Both the position numbers and the translations under genes were made by a program. A stretch of DNA of 5,192 nt from Balneolales bacterium (lineage in GTDB: Bacteria; Bacteroidota; Rhodothermia; Balneolales; Natronogracilivirgulaceae): contig SKYW01000080.1 in the NCBI GenBank assembly GCA_007127695.1, positions 1 through 5,192 on the forward strand, written 5' to 3'. Under the pieces are notes generated by a model. The model was not told the origin of the DNA. It was given only the letters and a program-made list of their open reading frames with translations, and made no database searches. How positions within the stretch are numbered: the first letter of the stretch is position 1; each line of letters begins with the position of its first letter. Shown piece by piece: positions 1 to 5,192 of the stretch.

Positions 1-2196
1 CGGGAAGCGCGGGGCGATGTCCCATTCCTTGTGGAAGTGCGCCGCATTTCTCCAGTACCCTTTTGTGAACCGGGTGAGGCCGAGGTCGCCGGTCGTCTTG
101 CCACCGAGGTGCACGACCTGTTCCCGGTTGTCGATTGCGATCCGGAAACCTTTTCTCTGCATCCGGTAGCAGAAATCGGCGTCATCAAAATAGGCGAGTC
201 CGTATTCCCGGCTCATGGCGAGTCCGGGCTGGTTGCGGAACGCCATCATGTATCCGTCCACGATATCGGTGTCGGCGAACGGCTGGTCATCGGTGTGGTC
301 GTCGCGCTGCGCCGGATTCCAGGTGTTCTGCTCCGTTCGCGGGACAATCAGGCCAATGTCCGGGTTCTTCTCCAGTTTGTGCGCAAGACGGGACGGTACG
401 GGATTCCGGAGCATCACATCGTTGTGCATGACTATGACGAATCCATCACCCGCCTTGATAAGGCCCTGGTTTACGGCTCCGGCAAACCCCAGGTTCTGCT
501 CGTTTCTCAGAACCGTGAGCTGGGGGTGCTCCCTCATCAGCTTGCGGAGAAAGCTTGCGGTGTCATCCACGGAACCGTTGTCAATGACAATGATCCGGGT
601 CCGGTCCGTGGAAGTCTGGCGGAACACGGAAGTGAGGCAATCCTCAAGGACCGGCCGCTGAACAGTGGCGGTGGGTATGATGATGGTGAGTTGCGGCTGC
701 CGTCTGATCTCGTCGCCAAAAACGGAAGAGGATTTTATCTGCTCACCCTCTTTCGTATCGCCTGCAACAGGCGGAGCCCCGGCGGGTTCATCGCCCGCGC
801 CGGCGGACTTTTCTTCTTTCTCCTCTTCCTTTTCAACAGGTTCGTCCTCCGGCTGGACAGGCTCGTCCTCCGGCTGGACAGGTTCGTCCTCACGCTGGGT
901 GGAATCGCTCTCCGGCTGGACGGGTTCGTCCTCCGGCGTTACAGAAGTTTGCGGGTCTGTGTCGCTCAGATCAATGTAAAATCCGTCGTCATCGTCCCCG
1001 CCGGCCTTGCCGGTATCCTCTTCCTCAGAAGGGACCGTCTCTCCCCTGTCGACGGAATCCGCTTCGCTCTCCTCCGGCTTTTCCTCAAAGGAAATGACAG
1101 AAGACAGGTCATCCTCTGTTTCATCTGGTTGGTCCGGGGTTTCCTCCGAACTCTGCAATTCATCGACGGTTTCCGGCGGCACCTGCTCACCGGCGACGTC
1201 GGTTTCTGCAGTCTCAGGCTCATCGGCAGCATCCGCATCCACCGTTTCCGGTTTGTCGCCGGCCTTCCCGAGATCATATCCATGCTTGAGCTCCGCCGCC
1301 TCAACATAGCGTCGCATTTTCTCCAGGATCTGGATCTTGAACAGGCGGGCGCGCCGATGGTCCGGTTCCGCAGCCATGATACGGTTCAATATCTCGAGTG
1401 CCGCCACGCTGTTGCCGGACTTGTACAGCGTCTGGGCTTCCTGGTACAACGGCTCCGCACTGCCCTCGTCCTCTTCGGTATCCGTGTGGCCGAAAGAGCG
1501 CAACATGCGGAAGGCCTTCTCCTGTCCGGAAAACGACAGCTCGGGTATCCGAAGCATGGCCAGCACGCATTCCTTCTTGCTGCGGTCGTCCATCTCCATG
1601 CGCCTGGTTTCACCCTTTGCAAACAGTTTTGCCGGGATGGGGTCGGAGTCGGACATCAGGCGTATCGCCAGTTCCGTGGCATGGCGGGTGGACCAGTGCG
1701 GATCGGTGAACTTTCGGATGGACCGCATCTTCCCGAGGTCGAACAGGTAGTTGCGATCGTACGGAATCCGTTCGTTCTGAAGCAGGTGAAGCCAGTCCAT
1801 GGGCGATTTCGGGACCGGATCCTCCATGGCGACGGCCGTGTGCGCGTTGGATGCGATCAGGGATTCCATGGCCTCGCCGAGCCAGTCCTGATCCACGGAG
1901 TTCAGGTTTTCAGGGATCCAGAGAATGCGGCCGCGTACCTGCTCCAGGGCATTGTTCAGGGAGTTGCCCCTGCCGCGCGGCGCTTCCTGCTCAAAGAAAT
2001 AGGTTTGGTCGTGCTGATAGTACTCAATCAGCGAACGAATGGATTCCGTGGTGCCGTCGGTGGAGGCATCATCGATGATGATGAATTCGCAGGGGATGCG
2101 CTGGATGGAATAGAGCGCTTTCAGGGTCGGCTCTACCCACTCCTCGCGGTTGCGAAATACAGAGATGACGGATAATGTGGGTTCTGGGATATGCAC
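1..2196 (-). CDS. Two-domain family 2 glycosyltransferase with TPR and acidic repeat linker (3' end outside window)
   Basis: I read 732 codons without a stop from a GTG at 2194-2196 to the left edge. It probably transfers sugars from nucleotide-sugars to a surface glycan, lipid or protein in the cytoplasm; donor and acceptor are unknown. Residues 7-112 are GT2-like: LSVISVFRNR strand, then IIIDDASTDGT (D42, D43, D47). The expected DXD position reads WIPEN (93-97), so this domain may be inactive. Residues 249-308 look like one full TPR (YKSGNSVAALEIL...EPDH) plus a partial second. Residues 309-491 are acidic, Pro/Ser/Thr-rich and presumably disordered, with EDEPVQP repeats. Residues 502-732 are a canonical GT2 domain: LTIIIPT, IDNGSVDD (538-545), NLGFAGAVNQG (568-578), HND in the DXD position (591-593), FDDADFCYR (670-678) and HLGG (696-699), resembling rhamnosyltransferases. 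GTG is the only usable start after the in-frame TGA at 2223-2225; no Shine-Dalgarno is visible. The family call is firm; the exact start and the N-terminal activity are not. Confidence 0.9.
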   Translation of the reverse strand, partial: MHIPEPTLSVISVFRNREEWVEPTLKALYSIQRIPCEFIIIDDASTDGTTESIRSLIEYYQHDQTYFFEQEAPRGRGNSLNNALEQVRGRILWIPENLNSVDQDWLGEAMESLIASNAHTAVAMEDPVPKSPMDWLHLLQNERIPYDRNYLFDLGKMRSIRKFTDPHWSTRHATELAIRLMSDSDPIPAKLFAKGETRRMEMDDRSKKECVLAMLRIPELSFSGQEKAFRMLRSFGHTDTEEDEGSAEPLYQEAQTLYKSGNSVAALEILNRIMAAEPDHRRARLFKIQILEKMRRYVEAAELKHGYDLGKAGDKPETVDADAADEPETAETDVAGEQVPPETVDELQSSEETPDQPDETEDDLSSVISFEEKPEESEADSVDRGETVPSEEEDTGKAGGDDDDGFYIDLSDTDPQTSVTPEDEPVQPESDSTQREDEPVQPEDEPVQPEDEPVEKEEEKEEKSAGAGDEPAGAPPVAGDTKEGEQIKSSSVFGDEIRRQPQLTIIIPTATVQRPVLEDCLTSVFRQTSTDRTRIIVIDNGSVDDTASFLRKLMREHPQLTVLRNEQNLGFAGAVNQGLIKAGDGFVIVMHNDVMLRNPVPSRLAHKLEKNPDIGLIVPRTEQNTWNPAQRDDHTDDQPFADTDIVDGYMMAFRNQPGLAMSREYGLAYFDDADFCYRMQRKGFRIAIDNREQVVHLGGKTTGDLGLTRFTKGYWRNAAHFHKEWDIAPRFP
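841..945. repeat. 21-bp in-frame tandem repeat encoding EDEPVQP heptapeptides
   Basis: Five consecutive 21-base units start at 841, 862, 883, 904 and 925 within the linker of the glycosyltransferase gene. The first two differ by one base; the others diverge from the first at about four to six positions. Each unit is seven codons, so copy changes keep frame. On the coding (minus) strand they give EDEPVQP, EDEPVQP, a degenerate ESDSTQR, EDEPVQP and EDEPVEK, followed by the similar EEEKEEK. Near-identity of neighbouring units suggests recent duplication by slippage or unequal recombination. Copy number may vary between strains. Confidence 0.85.
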
Positions 2197-2312
2197 GGCA
2201 TCAGATTGCGTCCGTTGAACGGTTCAGTGCACAATATACGATGTTCCGGAACCAGATACGCAATGCTGAGTTAAGCCTTTATGCTTATGCGGTCGTCTAC
2301 CGGGTGGATGCG
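2197..2312. other. Intergenic gap between symporter stop and glycosyltransferase start, rich in inverted repeats
   Basis: This 116-base gap separates two minus-strand genes. It contains a perfect 7-base inverted repeat, ATTGCGT at 2205-2211 against ACGCAAT at 2258-2264. Between its arms lie the palindrome GTTCCGGAAC (2243-2252), TGAAC-G-GTTCA (2216-2226), overlapping CCGTT-G-AACGG (2212-2222), and GGTTC (2221-2225) against GAACC (2249-2253). In the minus-strand mRNA the 7-base stem would close 8 bases before the GTG start of the glycosyltransferase, so a structure affecting its translation is possible. No T-tract follows any hairpin, so I do not call an intrinsic terminator, and read-through from the symporter gene is possible. 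No gene or clear promoter was seen. Confidence 0.45.
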
Positions 2313-4157
<1,845 letters not shown>

Positions 4158-4426
4158 GCCCTGTAATGATTTGGAATTAACCGTGGATGATCACCAGTAC
4201 CCGTCGCGGTATGCTCGTCGTTTGATGAGACGGCAGTGGAAAACGTGCACCCGGGAAGTAAAAAAAATCACGAACGGAATATGGGACATTGGTTGTCAAA
4301 ATTCAATCGGAATCGAAAGAATGGGAAAACTCTGGAACCTGTTGGGAAGTGATTTTATTTCGTTTTTTTCGTATATTTCTTGGCTATCATGAAAACGAAT
4401 ATCATTTCGGCTTGACTATATTGACT
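4158..4426. promoter_or_regulatory. AT-rich divergent intergenic region between symporter and prfC
   Basis: This 269-base gap separates two genes that diverge, so both promoters are expected here. The prfC-proximal half is much richer in A and T than the surrounding genes and carries an A8 run (4260-4267) and a T7 run (4363-4369). A small bulged hairpin, TGC-T-CGTC against GACGGCA with a 9-base loop, lies at 4212-4235, in the likely 5' leader of the symporter. A TTGACA hexamer reads on the minus strand at 4294-4299, but I find no good -10 box at the usual distance. I see no riboswitch or small gene I could defend. Confidence 0.55.
4349..4378 (+). promoter_or_regulatory. Possible prfC promoter
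   Basis: A TATATT hexamer at 4372-4377 matches five of six positions of the sigma-70 -10 consensus. Read as TATATTTC (4372-4379), it also nearly fits the Bacteroidota -7 element TAnnTTTG. At a 17-base spacing only a poor -35 match exists (GTGATT, 4349-4354). It lies about 50 bases before the prfC ATG, which is a reasonable leader length. AT-rich DNA yields such matches by chance, so this is only a candidate. Confidence 0.2.
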
Positions 4427-4429
4427 ATG
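4412..4429 (+). repeat. 9-base tandem duplication ending in the prfC start codon
   Basis: TTGACTATA (4412-4420) is followed directly by TTGACTATG (4421-4429), an 8-of-9 match. The ATG start of prfC is the last three bases of the second copy. Both TTG triplets are in frame with prfC and could in principle serve as starts, but ATG is preferred. There is no Shine-Dalgarno sequence, so the duplication sits where ribosome-binding information would normally be. Confidence 0.6.
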
Positions 4430-5192
4430 AGTTCCGTCCAACAGAACGGTATTGCAAAGGAAGTGGCTTCGCGGCGCACGTTCGCGATCATTTCCCATCC
4501 CGATGCCGGTAAGACCACGCTTACCGAGAAGCTGTTGTTGTATGGCGGAGCCATTCATGAGGCCGGATCCATCAAGCAGCGCAAGGCGGCCCGGCACGCC
4601 GCATCGGACTGGATGGCCATCGAGCAGGAACGCGGCATCTCGGTCACCTCGTCCGTCCTCCGGTTCGAAAAAGACGGCATCCGCTACAATCTGCTGGATA
4701 CGCCCGGACACAAGGACTTCTCCGAGGATACCTTCCGCACGCTTATTGCGGCCGACTGCGCCCTGATGGTGATCGACGTGGCCAAAGGGGTCGAGGAGCA
4801 GACCGAAAAACTCTTTGAGGTGTGCCGCCTGCGGAACATCCCGGTCATCACGTTCGTGAACAAGTGTGACCGTCCCGGTATGGATCCGCTCGAAGTGCTC
4901 AGCAATGTCGAAGGCAAACTGGGCATCACCGCCGTGCCCGCGAGCTGGCCCATTGGGTATGGTGCCGATTTCCAGGGGGTGTACGACCTTATCGGCCGGG
5001 AGCTGCATCTCTATAAAAAGAACAAACACGGCGCGCTCATGGCCGACTCCGAACTACTTCCTCTGGAAGAAGGACTTCAGGAAAGTACTCTTGGCGAACA
5101 AGTTAAGCAGGATTATATCGAAGAAATCGAGCTTATTGGCGACGAGTATGCCAACATGGATCCCGGGCAGTTCCAGAACGGTGAAGCAACCC
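4427..5192 (+). CDS. prfC: Peptide chain release factor 3, N-terminal GTPase part (3' end outside window)
   Basis: RF3 is a cytoplasmic translational GTPase that removes RF1 or RF2 from the ribosome after peptide release. The window shows 255 codons of a protein that is usually about 530 residues. All G motifs are intact: P-loop SHPDAGKTT (23-31, K29), switch I GISVTSS (70-76), switch [13 protein letters not shown] (91-101), NKCD (145-148), and the RF3-typical SWPIG (173-177) at the G5 region. The opening [22 protein letters not shown] closely matches E. coli RF3, and [12 protein letters not shown] separates it from EF-G. ATG 4427-4429 gives an N-terminus only a few residues longer than E. 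coli RF3; upstream in-frame TTG codons at 4421 and 4412 are less likely starts. No Shine-Dalgarno is visible. It is divergent from the symporter and probably transcribed from its own promoter. No frameshift or missing residue is seen in the part present. Confidence 0.97.
   Translation, partial: MSSVQQNGIAKEVASRRTFAIISHPDAGKTTLTEKLLLYGGAIHEAGSIKQRKAARHAASDWMAIEQERGISVTSSVLRFEKDGIRYNLLDTPGHKDFSEDTFRTLIAADCALMVIDVAKGVEEQTEKLFEVCRLRNIPVITFVNKCDRPGMDPLEVLSNVEGKLGITAVPASWPIGYGADFQGVYDLIGRELHLYKKNKHGALMADSELLPLEEGLQESTLGEQVKQDYIEEIELIGDEYANMDPGQFQNGEAT

Noticed and set aside
841..945. A short-repeat array as a possible CRISPR
   Set aside because: The 21-base units abut without spacers, are in frame with the gene and encode a repeated heptapeptide.
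31..2175. A 714-codon plus-strand open frame
   Set aside because: It is the exact codon-register complement of the glycosyltransferase gene. The minus strand gives clear GT2 motifs, while the plus-strand product is low-complexity (Arg/Leu/Phe/Gly-rich) with no recognisable domain.
4294..4299. TTGACA on the minus strand as the -35 box of the symporter promoter
   Set aside because: The hexamer is perfect, but no -10-like sequence lies 16-18 bases downstream, and the group inferred for this organism often uses a different promoter consensus.
4355..5029. A 224-codon minus-strand open frame
   Set aside because: It is antisense to prfC, whose GTPase motifs are complete and in the expected order.

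Overview
The window holds three protein-coding genes: two on the minus strand and one on the plus strand. Both outer genes are cut by the window edges. From left to right these are a very long glycosyltransferase-type gene (minus, running off the left end), a complete sodium:solute symporter gene (minus), and the 5' two fifths or so of prfC, peptide chain release factor 3 (plus, running off the right end). No tRNA, rRNA, CRISPR array, insertion sequence or phage gene was seen.

The DNA is moderately GC-rich, with an AT-rich island in the divergent gap between the symporter and prfC. None of the three starts has a convincing Shine-Dalgarno sequence. The symporter sequence, with its NWLWWN, GGGGYVAQR and SAKDEKHS motifs, resembles a version I associate with Bacteroidota and the related Rhodothermota/Balneolota. 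I therefore infer a member of that broad group with fairly high GC, but this is an inference and not a firm assignment.

Region by region: 1-2196 (minus) encodes at least 732 residues built as an N-terminal GT2-like domain, a middle region, a TPR-like helical pair, a roughly 180-residue acidic Pro/Glu/Asp-rich linker with heptapeptide repeats, and a C-terminal canonical GT2 domain of rhamnosyltransferase type. The N-terminal domain keeps the DDASTDGT nucleotide-binding loop but has no DXD motif where one is expected, so it may be non-catalytic. 2197-2312 is a 116-base gap rich in small inverted repeats. 2313-4157 (minus) is a 614-residue SSS-family transporter with about 15 predicted membrane segments. 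4158-4426 is a 269-base divergent intergenic region that should carry the promoters of both the symporter and prfC. 4427-5192 (plus) is the GTPase half of RF3.

The symporter and the glycosyltransferase lie head to tail with no obvious intrinsic terminator between them and could be co-transcribed, but nothing in the sequence ties their functions together. prfC is divergent and is a housekeeping translation gene. The window is mostly ordinary. Its most unusual part is the architecture of the glycosyltransferase, and I do not see strong evidence for a wholly new system.
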